From: Lentzea tibetensis
GTDB lineage: Bacteria; Actinomycetota; Actinomycetes; Mycobacteriales; Pseudonocardiaceae
Reading direction: 5' to 3'
DNA: 64,000 bases
Assembly: GCF_007845675.1 (NCBI RefSeq)
Contig: NZ_VOBR01000003.1
Span: 124,001 to 188,000, forward strand
Shown: one piece after another, positions 52,411-60,893 of the stretch
Layout of the letters: each line of letters begins with the position of its first letter
Position numbering within the stretch: the stretch's first letter is position 1
Notes under the pieces: model-generated
Databases searched by the model: none
The model's input: the letters and a program-made list of their open reading frames with translations, nothing else
Told to the model about the DNA's origin: nothing
Translations under genes and position numbers: made by a program

Positions 52411-54822
52411 TCAGCCGATTGCGCGCTCTGCACCCCACGCCGCGACGTCTTCTCTCGACGAGAGGCCGAGCTTGTCGCGCAGGCGTTGCAACCTGGACGC
52501 GACCGTGCGCACGGAGACGCCGAGCCGGTTGGCGATCTGCCGGTTGGTGAGACCGGTGGCGAGCAGCGCGACGACGCGTCGCTCGTGATCGTCCAGCTCG
52601 TCCTCGTCCACCTCGGTGCGGTCGAGCCACAGCTCGTCCTGGATGAACGCCTCGGTCTCGGTCGGGGTCAGCGGTGCCCACGCGGCCGCGTTCGCCTGCT
52701 GCGACGTCAGCATCGTGCGGGCGGTGCGCATCGCGCCGGAGACCTTCTGCTCCCAGAACGGGTCCGCGACGACGCCGACGGTCCGGCGCATCGCCCGCCC
52801 GGTCGCCTCCAGCCGCAGCGCGCGTTCCGCCTGGCCGCGGGACAGCGCGAGGATCGACAGGCCTTCCAACGCGTCCGGGCCGCTCATCGGGTTGTCGCCG
52901 TCGACCCGGAGCGACTCGTGGAACGCCGTGCCTGCCTCCTCGAGGTCGCCCTGCATCAGCGCGATCAGGCCGATCGTGTTCAGCGCGCTCGCCACGCGGG
53001 CCGGGATGCCCGACGCGCGGCACAGCGGCAGCGCCTTGACGACCGCCTTCATCGCTCGGTCGTACTTGCCCAGCCGCAACGCCGTGCGCGCCAGGTCGAC
53101 CAGGCAGGTCGCGCGGGCCAGCGGCTCGCCCAGCATCTCGGCGACCCGCAGGCACTCGGTGCGGTTCTCCGCGGACGCCTCCAGCTCGCCGCTGGACTGC
53201 TGCACGGCCGCGAGCGTGCTGCGGCAGCTCATCACCAGCGCCGGGTGGTTCAGGTCGCGCACGATCCGCGCCGCCTCGCCCGTCAGCTCCAGCGCCTCGT
53301 CGTGGTCGCCCTGCGCCGCCGCGAACCTGGCCGCGTGGTTCAGCGCCACGCACCGGTAGTCGCCGCGCGTGCCCGGCCTGCGCAGCGCGTCCCGCAGCAG
53401 GTACCGCGCCTGGCTGACCCGGCCGCGCCGCGCCGTGCAGTCGGCGAGCGCGGAGGTGAGCAGCAGCAGCCGTTCGTCGTCGCGGTCGGCGGCCCACTCG
53501 ACCGTGGCGAGCAGGCTGTCGACGTGGTCGTCGAGCTTGCGCTGCATCTCGGCGGGCACGGACAGCGGCGCGGTGATCAGCACGTCGCTCAGCTCGGTGA
53601 ACCAGCGGGCCAGCGCCTCGTACGCCATGTCCGTCTCACCGGCCGCGAGCAGCTTCTCGCGGGCGTGCAGCCGGATGCTCTCCAGCTGCCGGAACCGGGT
53701 GGTGCCGGGGATCGCGGTGAGCATCGACTTGGCCTGCAGCCTCGACAGCACGTCCAGCACCGGTTCGGCCGACCGTTCCGTCGAGCAGACCTCGGTCGCC
53801 GCGGCCAGGTCGAAACCGCCGTCGAACACCGAGAGCCTGCGCAGCGCGAACTGCTCGTCCGGCGCGAGGAGCCGGTAGCTCCAGTCGATGGCCTCCCGCA
53901 ACGAACGCTGGCGCGGCGGGGTCTTGCGGCAGCCGAGCGTCAGCAGCTCCAGCGGCTCGTCCATGCGGTCGCAGATGTCGGACACCGGCAGCAGCGGGAT
54001 CCACCGCGCCGCCAGCTCGATCGCGAGCGGCATGCCGTCGAGCCGGGCGCACAGCAGCGCGACCGTCGCCGTGTTCTCCGGGGTGAGCCGGAAGTCCGGC
54101 TTGCGCTCGCGGGCCCGGTCGACGAACAGCTTCACCGAGTCGCTGCGCGGTGCGGCCGTGTTCACGAGGTCCTGGTCGGTCGACGGGACGGGCAGGCCCT
54201 CGACGTGGAAGCTCACCTCGCCGGTGATCCACAGCGCTTCGCGGCTCGTCGCGAGCACGCGGACCGCCGGGCAGCGGTTGAGCAGCAGGTCGACCAGTTC
54301 GGCGCACGCGTCCAGCAGGTGCTCGCAGTTGTCCAGCACGACGAGAGCGCGCATGTTCCTGAGCGTCTCGACGACCGTCTGGCCGATCGGCTCATCGCCG
54401 TGCTCCGTCACGCCCAACGCGGCCGCGACGACCGGCATGAGCGAACGGCTGTCCGTCACGGCGCCCAACTCGATCAACAGCACGCGGTCCGTTCGGCCCC
54501 TTCGCAGCCGTTCGGCGGCCTCCAGAGCCAGCCTCGTCTTGCCCGAACCGGCGCTGCCGACGAGCGTGATGAGACGGTGCCTCCTGAGCAGCTGGTCGAT
54601 CTTCGTCAGCTCCTGCTGCCTGCCGACGAAGCTGTCCCGAGCGGCCGGCAGATTGCTCAGCACGCGCGCGTTCTGCCTGGGTAGAGGCGTTGGCGGGGGT
54701 GCGGCGACGCGCTTGCGGTATGCGCGCTGGCGGCAGGCGTTCGAACAGTAGGACCGGCGCTGCTCCGACGTCGAAGGTGGCAGCGCCACATCGCACGTCG
54801 TACAGCGAGCGATGCTCGACAT
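52411..54822 (-). CDS. STAND ATPase LuxR-type regulator with N-terminal zinc ribbon
   Basis: 803 aa. Residues 1-35 hold a Cys4 zinc-ribbon (CTTCDVALPP ... YCSNACRQRAYRKR). The AAA/NB-ARC-like ATPase begins near 65 (SFVGRQQEL) with Walker A GSAGSGKT and Walker B ALVVLDNCEHLLD. A winged-helix and helical arm (DWSYRLLAPDEQ) are followed by TPR-like repeats (about 420-700) and a C-terminal LuxR helix-turn-helix (ERRVVALLATGLTNRQIANRLGVSVRTVASRLQRLRDKL). It is cytoplasmic and DNA-binding with an unknown ligand. It lies 136 bp upstream of the chitinase on the same strand and is divergent from a NarL-type regulator. Confidence 0.88.
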   Translation of the reverse strand: MSSIARCTTCDVALPPSTSEQRRSYCSNACRQRAYRKRVAAPPPTPLPRQNARVLSNLPAARDSFVGRQQELTKIDQLLRRHRLITLVGSAGSGKTRLALEAAERLRRGRTDRVLLIELGAVTDSRSLMPVVAAALGVTEHGDEPIGQTVVETLRNMRALVVLDNCEHLLDACAELVDLLLNRCPAVRVLATSREALWITGEVSFHVEGLPVPSTDQDLVNTAAPRSDSVKLFVDRARERKPDFRLTPENTATVALLCARLDGMPLAIELAARWIPLLPVSDICDRMDEPLELLTLGCRKTPPRQRSLREAIDWSYRLLAPDEQFALRRLSVFDGGFDLAAATEVCSTERSAEPVLDVLSRLQAKSMLTAIPGTTRFRQLESIRLHAREKLLAAGETDMAYEALARWFTELSDVLITAPLSVPAEMQRKLDDHVDSLLATVEWAADRDDERLLLLTSALADCTARRGRVSQARYLLRDALRRPGTRGDYRCVALNHAARFAAAQGDHDEALELTGEAARIVRDLNHPALVMSCRSTLAAVQQSSGELEASAENRTECLRVAEMLGEPLARATCLVDLARTALRLGKYDRAMKAVVKALPLCRASGIPARVASALNTIGLIALMQGDLEEAGTAFHESLRVDGDNPMSGPDALEGLSILALSRGQAERALRLEATGRAMRRTVGVVADPFWEQKVSGAMRTARTMLTSQQANAAAWAPLTPTETEAFIQDELWLDRTEVDEDELDDHERRVVALLATGLTNRQIANRLGVSVRTVASRLQRLRDKLGLSSREDVAAWGAERAIG

Positions 54823-55026
54823 GTTCTCTTCTCCATGGTGTAACAGCCAGCCGAACGCCGTCGCACCGTTGCGACGCCGCAGGTCGGGGGTGGTGACCTG
54901 ACGTATGCAACCCGTTACACGTACGCGCAGCCGAGACGGTTCGGTCGGTGCCCGTTATGCATGCCTTTTCCCGCAGCTCGTTCGGGAACAAACTGGTGGC
55001 TGGGTCCGGTCTGACAGGGAGTGCGT

Positions 55027-55752
55027 ATGACGCTGACGACGAGCACCTCGTCGGAGTACTCGTGGGCGAGTGCGGGTCTGCAACTGGTGGACAAGCCGCG
55101 CACGATCACCGTCGGCATCGCTGACGACGAGGTCCTTATCCGCACGGGAGTCCGCGGAGTGCTGGAGCGCTCCGGCAACGTGGTGGTCGTCGGGGAGGCC
55201 AGCGACGGCAACAGCGCCGTCGAGCTGGCGCGCCGGCACCGCCCGCAGGTACTGCTGATGGACGCCTCGATGCCCGGCATGGAGGGCCTCGGCGCCGTCC
55301 GGATGGTGCGCAGGCACGTCCCCGGCACACAGGTGATCATGCTGTGCACGCCGACGACGGAAGAGATGCTGTTCCCGGCGTTGCGCGCCGGTGCGGCGGG
55401 GTTCCTGTTCAAGAACGGCGAGCCCGACTCGCTGGTGAACGCGGTGCGCGTGGTCGCGGCCGGGGAGGCGATCCTGTCGCCGTCCGCGACGCGGAGCCTC
55501 GTCGACCACTTCACGGGTGCCGACTCGGAGCGTCGTGACGCGGCGCGGTCGCGGATCTCGCTGCTCACCAGGCGTGAGCAGGAGGTGCTGGTGTACCTGG
55601 CGCAGGGCATGGCCAACGCGCGCATCGCGCGGCTCATGTACCTCTCCGAGGGTGCGATCAAGGCGCATGTGTCCAGGCTGCTCACGAAACTGCGCTGTGA
55701 CAACCGCGTGCAGGCCGCTCTGATCGCGCGAGACGCCGCTCTGCCGTGCTGA
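55027..55752 (+). CDS. Orphan NarL/LuxR-family response regulator
   Basis: 241 aa from ATG at 55027; GGGAG sits 6 nt upstream, whereas the GTG at 55021 overlaps that SD. A 30-residue N-terminal extension precedes a receiver domain (ITVGIADDEVLIRTGV, phospho-Asp in VLLMDASMPGMEG, Lys in GFLFKNGEPDSL). The conserved Thr/Ser after the fourth strand reads Cys (IMLCTPTTEE), so signalling may be atypical. The LuxR helix-turn-helix is at the C-terminus (LTRREQEVLVYLAQGMANARIARLMYLSEGAIKAHVSRLL). No kinase gene adjoins it. It shares a 204-bp divergent region with the STAND LuxR gene. Confidence 0.9.
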   Translation: MTLTTSTSSEYSWASAGLQLVDKPRTITVGIADDEVLIRTGVRGVLERSGNVVVVGEASDGNSAVELARRHRPQVLLMDASMPGMEGLGAVRMVRRHVPGTQVIMLCTPTTEEMLFPALRAGAAGFLFKNGEPDSLVNAVRVVAAGEAILSPSATRSLVDHFTGADSERRDAARSRISLLTRREQEVLVYLAQGMANARIARLMYLSEGAIKAHVSRLLTKLRCDNRVQAALIARDAALPC

Positions 55753-55815
55753 CGGCGGAGGGTTGATGTCGTTTTCTCGCCAGCGGTCCGCGGTGACCGC
55801 GGCGATGCTGGAGAC

Positions 55816-57258
55816 ATGTTCGAGGACACGGAGCGTTGCGTCCGGGCGGTTCAGTCGAAGGACGCCCGCTTCGACGGGTGGTTCTTCACGGCGGTGACGT
55901 CGACCGGCATCTACTGCCGGCCGTCCTGTCCCGTGGTCCCGCCGAAGGTCGAGAACATGCGGTTCTACCCGACTGCTGCAACGGCGCAGCAAGCCGGATT
56001 CCGCGCCTGCAAGAGGTGCCGCCCCGACGCTTCCCCCGGTTCTCCGGAGTGGAACCAGCGCGCCGACGTCGTCGCGCGGGCGATGCGCCTGATCTCCGAT
56101 GGCGTGGTTGATCGTTCGGGCGTGCCGGGTCTCGCCGCCGCGTTGGGCTACAGCACCCGGCAGGTGCAGCGCGCACTCGTGGCCGAACTGGGCGCGGGGC
56201 CGCTGGCACTGGCGCGGGCTCAGCGCGCGCAGACGGCGCGACTGCTGATCGAGACGTCCGCGCTCCCGATGGCGGATGTCGCGTTCGCCGCCGGGTTCTC
56301 GTCGGTGCGGGCGTTCAACGACACCGTGCGCTCGGTGTTCGCGCTGCCGCCTTCCGAGCTGCGCCGCCGTTCGTCCGGGTCGTCGCTGCCGGGGGTGCTG
56401 TCCCTGTGGCTCCCGTTCCGCGCGCCGTTGTGCCCGGACAACCTGTTCGGGCACCTGATCGCCACCGCAGTGCCGGGTGTCGAGGAGTGGCGCGACGGCG
56501 CGTACCGGCGAACCTTGCGGCTGCCCCACGGGCACGGCGTGGTGTCGCTGCGCCCGTTGCCCGATCACGTGGCCTGCTCGTTGGCGCTGTCCGACCTGCG
56601 GGACCTGTCCGTCGCGATCTCGCGGTGCCGGTGGATGCTCGACCTGGACGCCGATCCGATCGCCGTCGACTCCCTGCTGTCCCGTGATCCGGTGCTGGAA
56701 CCGTTGGTGCGCAAGGCTCCTGGGCGGCGGGTGCCGAGGACCGTCGACGGTGCCGAGTTCGCCGTGCGGGCCGTGCTGGGGCAGCAGGTGTCGACGGCCG
56801 CGGCGCGGACTCACGCCGCTCGGCTCGTCCAGGCTTACGGGACGCCGATATCCGATCCTTCGCTGACGCACCTGTTCCCGGAGCTCTCAGCTGTCGATCC
56901 GTCTTCATTGGCGATGCCCGAGTCGCGGCGCAGGACCATGCGCGCGCTCCTGGACTCGCTGTCGTCCGGGCTGGATCTCGGTGCCGGGGCCGACTGGGAG
57001 GCCGTCCGGGCGTCGCTCTCGTCGTTGCCCGGTTTCGGGCCGTGGACCGTCGAGGTGATCGCGATGCGCGCGCTCGGTGACCCCGATGCGTTCATCCCCA
57101 CCGACTTGGGCGTTCGGCTGGCGGCGTCGTCGCTGGGGCTTCCGTCCACACCCGCGGCTCTGGTGAAGAGGTCTGCGGCTTGGCGGCCGTGGCGCGCGTA
57201 CGCCGTGCAGCACCTGTGGGCGACCGGCGACCACGAGGTGAACCGCATCCCCGCCTAG
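55816..57258 (+). CDS. alkA: Ada-AlkA fusion: methyl-sensing regulator plus 3-methyladenine glycosylase
   Basis: 480 aa. The Ada N-terminal zinc domain (residues about 5-80) has the Cys4 set in YCRPSCP and ACKRCRPD; one Cys accepts methyl from phosphotriesters. An AraC-type helix-turn-helix follows (GVPGLAAALGYSTRQVQRAL ... VAFAAGFSSVRAFNDTVRSVF). Then come an AlkA N-terminal domain and an HhH-GPD glycosylase domain (AVRAVLGQQVSTAAARTHAARL, SLPGFGPWTVEVIAMRALGD, catalytic Asp in IPTDLGVRLA). The layout equals that of mycobacterial AlkA (Rv1317c). It excises alkylated bases and probably regulates the adaptive response. Its stop overlaps the opposing STAND gene by 4 bp. Confidence 0.92.
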   Translation: MFEDTERCVRAVQSKDARFDGWFFTAVTSTGIYCRPSCPVVPPKVENMRFYPTAATAQQAGFRACKRCRPDASPGSPEWNQRADVVARAMRLISDGVVDRSGVPGLAAALGYSTRQVQRALVAELGAGPLALARAQRAQTARLLIETSALPMADVAFAAGFSSVRAFNDTVRSVFALPPSELRRRSSGSSLPGVLSLWLPFRAPLCPDNLFGHLIATAVPGVEEWRDGAYRRTLRLPHGHGVVSLRPLPDHVACSLALSDLRDLSVAISRCRWMLDLDADPIAVDSLLSRDPVLEPLVRKAPGRRVPRTVDGAEFAVRAVLGQQVSTAAARTHAARLVQAYGTPISDPSLTHLFPELSAVDPSSLAMPESRRRTMRALLDSLSSGLDLGAGADWEAVRASLSSLPGFGPWTVEVIAMRALGDPDAFIPTDLGVRLAASSLGLPSTPAALVKRSAAWRPWRAYAVQHLWATGDHEVNRIPA

Positions 57259-59834
57259 GCGTCGAGGTGCGCCTGGACCTGATCGGCCTCCGGCATGCCG
57301 AGTTCGGTGTAGAGGGCCACCGCGTGCTTGTAGTGGGTGCGGGCGGAGCTGAGGTCGCCGAGGGTGCGGTGAGCGTGGCCGAGGCCGGTGTGAGCGCGGG
57401 CTTGCGGGTCGAGAGCGTCGATGTCGGCGGCGATGGTGAGGGCTTCGGTGTGGTGGGCGAGGGCGTCGGCGGGGCGCCCGGTGGTGTGGGCTGCTTCGCC
57501 GAGGCCGTTGAGCGTCCAGGCTTCGCCCTGGCGTTCGCCGATCACGCGAAAGATGGCCATGGCGTGCTGGTAGTGCCCGATCGCTTCGGCGGGTTGGTCG
57601 AGGAGCATGTGGAGGGCACCGTGGGTGTCCAGGACCCAGGCTTCGCCGGTGCGGTTGCCGAGTTGCCGGTACAGGGTCAGGGCCTGGTGGAGGTGGTCGG
57701 TGGCCGGACCGCACCAGCCCAGCCGCACCTCGACGCAGCCGAGCCCGCTGAGGGCGTTGGCCTGGCCTGCCCGGTCGCCGGCCTCCCGGTGCACGGCCAG
57801 GGCTTGCCCGTGGTGGTCGACGGCCTGCTGGTAGCGGCCCAGTCGTTCCTCGACCGTCCCGAGGCAGGCCAACGAGCGGGCTTCACCGATGCGGTCGCCG
57901 CCCTGCCGGAAGAAGACCAGGGCCTGCTCGTACTGGTCGGCGGACTGCCGGTAGCGACCCCGCCACGTCTCGACGACGCCGAGGTTGTGCAGGGTGCGAG
58001 CCCGGCCGACGGGGTCGCCCGCATCCCAGCACAGGGCCAGGGCCTGCCGGTAGTGCTCGGCGGCCGGCCCGTACCGGCCCATCAGCATGTGGGTGGTGCC
58101 GAGTCCGTTCAGTGCGTGGGCCAGTCCGGTCGGGTCGCCGGACCGTTGAGCGGCGTGGTGGGCGTGGCCGTGGATCGCCAGGGCGTCGGTGTGGTACCCG
58201 CCCATGAGGTAGCGGAAGAGGGTGACCGACAGCCGGATGGCGTGGGTGGGCCAACCGTGCGAGGCGGTGTGCGCCGCGACCGCGACGAGGGTCGGGCGTT
58301 CGGTGCCCAGCCAGGTGCGGGCGGCGTCCGGGTCGGTCAGCGCCGGAGCGGGCGTGCCGAGCTCGGGTACCTGTGGCCGGCGGTGCGTCTCCGCGGGGTG
58401 CAGAGCGTTCATGGCGATGCCGGTGGCGGACAGGTAGTAGTCGAACAGGCGGGTCAGCGCAGCCCGGCGTGCGGGTGGCGGATCCTCATCGGTGGCCTGG
58501 TTGCCTGCGTGGGCGCGGACGAGGTCGTGCAGGGTGTACCTGCCGGAGCTGGCCTGTTGCAGCAGGTGGTCGCGGCACAGGTGGTGCAGGTGGCTCCGTG
58601 CGGTGGACAGGTCGGTGTCGGTCAGCGCGGCGGCCGCGTAGGCGTCGAGGTCGTGGCCGGGGTGCAGCGCCGCCAACCGCAGCAGCCGCCGCTGGCCGGG
58701 GGGCAGGTGCCGGTAGGACAGGTCGAGTGCGAGCTGGAGACCGGTGTCCAGGCGGCGGGAGCGGTGGCGTTCGTCGAGCCGGTCGGCGTGGTCGGTCAGC
58801 GTCCAGCCGGGGGTGTCGCGGATGTGTCCGGCGACCAGCCCGAGCGCGAGGGGGAGGTGGCCGCACCGGTCGGCGATGCGGGCCGCTGCGGCCGGGTCCG
58901 CGCCGGCAGGAACGTCGGGTATGGCGTCGGTGAGGAATCGCCGAGCCTCGTCAGGGGTGAACACGTCCACCGCCAGGTGTGCGGCGGGGTGCAGGGTGGT
59001 GAGGCTGCGTCGGCTGGTGACCAGCACCGGGCAGCCGGGGGTGTCAGGCAGCAGGGGGCGGACCTGGTCGGCGTCGGCGGCGTTGTCCAGCACGATCAGG
59101 GTGCGGGTGCCGGCCAGCCGGTTGCGGTAGACGGCGGAGCGGCCGGGCAGGTCGTGCGGGATCTGCTGGCCGGGCAACCCGAGCAGGCGCAGGAAACCGT
59201 CCAGCACGGCGGCCGGGTCGGCCGGTGGCTGGGCCGGGTCGGGGTGGAACCCGCGCAGGTTGACGAACAGCACCCGGTCGAACAGCTCGTCCTGGGCGAG
59301 CAGGTGCGCGATGTGGACGGCCAGCTGGGTCTTGCCGACCCCGGCCATCCCGGCGATCGCGGAGATCACCACCGGGCCACCATCCGCGCTGCCGCGGTGC
59401 AGCGCTCGACGGAGCAGGTCCAGCTCGGTGGCCCGGCCGGTGAACCCCACCAGATCAGGCGGCAACCGGTCCTGGACCCGGACCTGCGCCGCCGCCTGGA
59501 TTTCTCCGACGACCGCGCACAGCGCCTGCCGCCACTGCGCCACGTACCCCGCGTCCGGGCGCAACGCCGCCACCACCGCCACCACCAGGTCGGTGTTCAG
59601 CCTCCGTCGGCCAGGCCGGAAGCAGTCCACGACCGTGGTCTTCCTCGCCAGCTCGCCGGCGGGCCTGCCGGCTGTCCGCCATGCCGTGTTGATGCGGTCC
59701 TTGATCGTGTCGTAGGACGGGCTCCCGGCCCACACCTTCAACAACCGCAGCCCCTCGATGAGCTCGTCCAGGGTGCCTGCCCGCCCCGGATCCGGTGGCA
59801 CGGCAAAAGCCCGGCCCGCGTGCGGCGCACTCAT
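57255..59834 (-). CDS. NB-ARC / TPR STAND protein with helix-turn-helix-like N-terminus
   Basis: 859 aa from ATG at 59834, chosen for the strong SD GGAGGGG 5-7 nt upstream. The N-terminal 110 residues (LDELIEGLRLLKVWAGSPSYDTIKDRINTAW ... CFRPGRRRLNTDLVVAVVAAL) match an HTH-like domain common in actinobacterial STAND proteins. NB-ARC at about 130-400: Walker A GMAGVGKTQLAV, Walker B TLIVLDNAAD, LVTSRR sensor, CGHLPLAL. From about 590 to the end at least seven 40-residue TPRs of the kinesin-light-chain type recur (G-x-A-x-A-L-x-x-L-G). Ligand and output are unknown; regulation or defence is possible. It lies downstream of the kinase/methylase genes on the same strand. Confidence 0.87.
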   Translation of the reverse strand: MSAPHAGRAFAVPPDPGRAGTLDELIEGLRLLKVWAGSPSYDTIKDRINTAWRTAGRPAGELARKTTVVDCFRPGRRRLNTDLVVAVVAALRPDAGYVAQWRQALCAVVGEIQAAAQVRVQDRLPPDLVGFTGRATELDLLRRALHRGSADGGPVVISAIAGMAGVGKTQLAVHIAHLLAQDELFDRVLFVNLRGFHPDPAQPPADPAAVLDGFLRLLGLPGQQIPHDLPGRSAVYRNRLAGTRTLIVLDNAADADQVRPLLPDTPGCPVLVTSRRSLTTLHPAAHLAVDVFTPDEARRFLTDAIPDVPAGADPAAAARIADRCGHLPLALGLVAGHIRDTPGWTLTDHADRLDERHRSRRLDTGLQLALDLSYRHLPPGQRRLLRLAALHPGHDLDAYAAAALTDTDLSTARSHLHHLCRDHLLQQASSGRYTLHDLVRAHAGNQATDEDPPPARRAALTRLFDYYLSATGIAMNALHPAETHRRPQVPELGTPAPALTDPDAARTWLGTERPTLVAVAAHTASHGWPTHAIRLSVTLFRYLMGGYHTDALAIHGHAHHAAQRSGDPTGLAHALNGLGTTHMLMGRYGPAAEHYRQALALCWDAGDPVGRARTLHNLGVVETWRGRYRQSADQYEQALVFFRQGGDRIGEARSLACLGTVEERLGRYQQAVDHHGQALAVHREAGDRAGQANALSGLGCVEVRLGWCGPATDHLHQALTLYRQLGNRTGEAWVLDTHGALHMLLDQPAEAIGHYQHAMAIFRVIGERQGEAWTLNGLGEAAHTTGRPADALAHHTEALTIAADIDALDPQARAHTGLGHAHRTLGDLSSARTHYKHAVALYTELGMPEADQVQAHLDA

Positions 59835-60015
59835 GACCCCTCCAGATATCCCCCCGGTCACGCTGGCCGCCCAGTTAACCCGCATCATCGGGCGACGGTC
59901 AGGACATTCGTCCACGATCGGCCTTTCGGCGGCCCGCAAGGACATCCCAACAGGGGGACGGTCTGCGTCCCAGCGGGTCGAGCCGGGCTTCGCAGGTGAA
60001 ATTTCAGGTGCGGGA

Positions 60016-60885
60016 CTAGCGGCCGGCGACCCTGGCGTACATGTGGCCGGGATTCGGGCCGGGGTGCAGGAATCCGGGCAGCGGCGGCAGGTTCGTCGCG
60101 AACGGCTGCAGCACGTCGAAGAGCTCGGCGGCGCTGGCGGGCCGGTGCTCCGGTTCCTTGGCCAGCAACGACTGGAGCAGGTCGTCGAGCACGGTCCCGG
60201 TGCGCGGAGGACGTTCCTTGACCTGCCGGTCGAACACCGCGTACGCGGTCGGACCGGTGAAGAGCTGTTCCCCGGTCAGCATCTCGTGCAGCACGCACCC
60301 CAGCGCGTACAGGTCGCTGCGCGGTTCGGCGACGCCGAGCCGCACCTGTTCCGGCGCCATGTACGCGGGCGTGCCGATGATCTGCCCGGCCCTGCTGAAC
60401 TGGGCGACGTCGCTCTCGCGCAGCACGGCCAGCCCGAAGTCGAGCACCTTGGCGCTGCCGTCCGGGCACAGCATCAGGTTGGTGGGCTTGAGGTCGCGGT
60501 GGCAGATCGACAACCCGTGCGCGGCGGCCAGCACGGCGCACGACTGCGCGGCAACGGAAGCGGCCCACGGGACGGGCAGCGGGCCGTGCTCGCTCACCAG
60601 GTCCGCGATGGTGACGCCGTCGATGAACTGCATGACCTGGTACAGCAGGTGGTCGTGCGTGCCGAAGTCGTAGAGCACCGGCGCGCCGGGGTGTTCGAGG
60701 CGGGCGACGATCCTGGCCTCGCGGGCGAAGCGGTGCGCCAGCTCGTGCTCGTGGCCGCCGGGGAGCTGGAGCAGCTTCACCGCGACGCGGCGGTTGAGGT
60801 GCTTGTCGTGGCCCCGGTGCACGGCACCCATGCCGCCCCGGCCGAGCGGGAGGTCGTCGAGCTCGTAGCGGTCGGCGATCAGCAT
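60016..60885 (-). CDS. Soluble Ser/Thr protein kinase
   Basis: 289 aa from ATG at 60885 with GGAGGG directly upstream, overlapping the methylase stop region. All Hanks motifs are intact: glycine loop GRGGMGAVHRG, Lys in RVAVKLLQL, catalytic loop CHRDLKPTNLML, DFGLA, GTPAYMAPEQ and a final PEHRPASAAEL. The chain ends about 30 residues after the kinase fold. There is no transmembrane helix or PASTA or other sensor domain, unlike PknB-type kinases. It starts 8 bp after the stop of the DNA methylase, so it is translationally coupled to it. A PP2C phosphatase is encoded divergently. The methylase or the neighbouring STAND protein are plausible substrates by position only. Confidence 0.92.
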   Translation of the reverse strand: MLIADRYELDDLPLGRGGMGAVHRGHDKHLNRRVAVKLLQLPGGHEHELAHRFAREARIVARLEHPGAPVLYDFGTHDHLLYQVMQFIDGVTIADLVSEHGPLPVPWAASVAAQSCAVLAAAHGLSICHRDLKPTNLMLCPDGSAKVLDFGLAVLRESDVAQFSRAGQIIGTPAYMAPEQVRLGVAEPRSDLYALGCVLHEMLTGEQLFTGPTAYAVFDRQVKERPPRTGTVLDDLLQSLLAKEPEHRPASAAELFDVLQPFATNLPPLPGFLHPGPNPGHMYARVAGR

Positions 60886-60893
60886 TCGCCCTC

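Noticed and set aside
57290-58350. 120-bp periodic repeats as a possible tandem DNA repeat array
   Set aside because: The period equals 40 codons and reflects the TPR units of the STAND protein, not a non-coding repeat.
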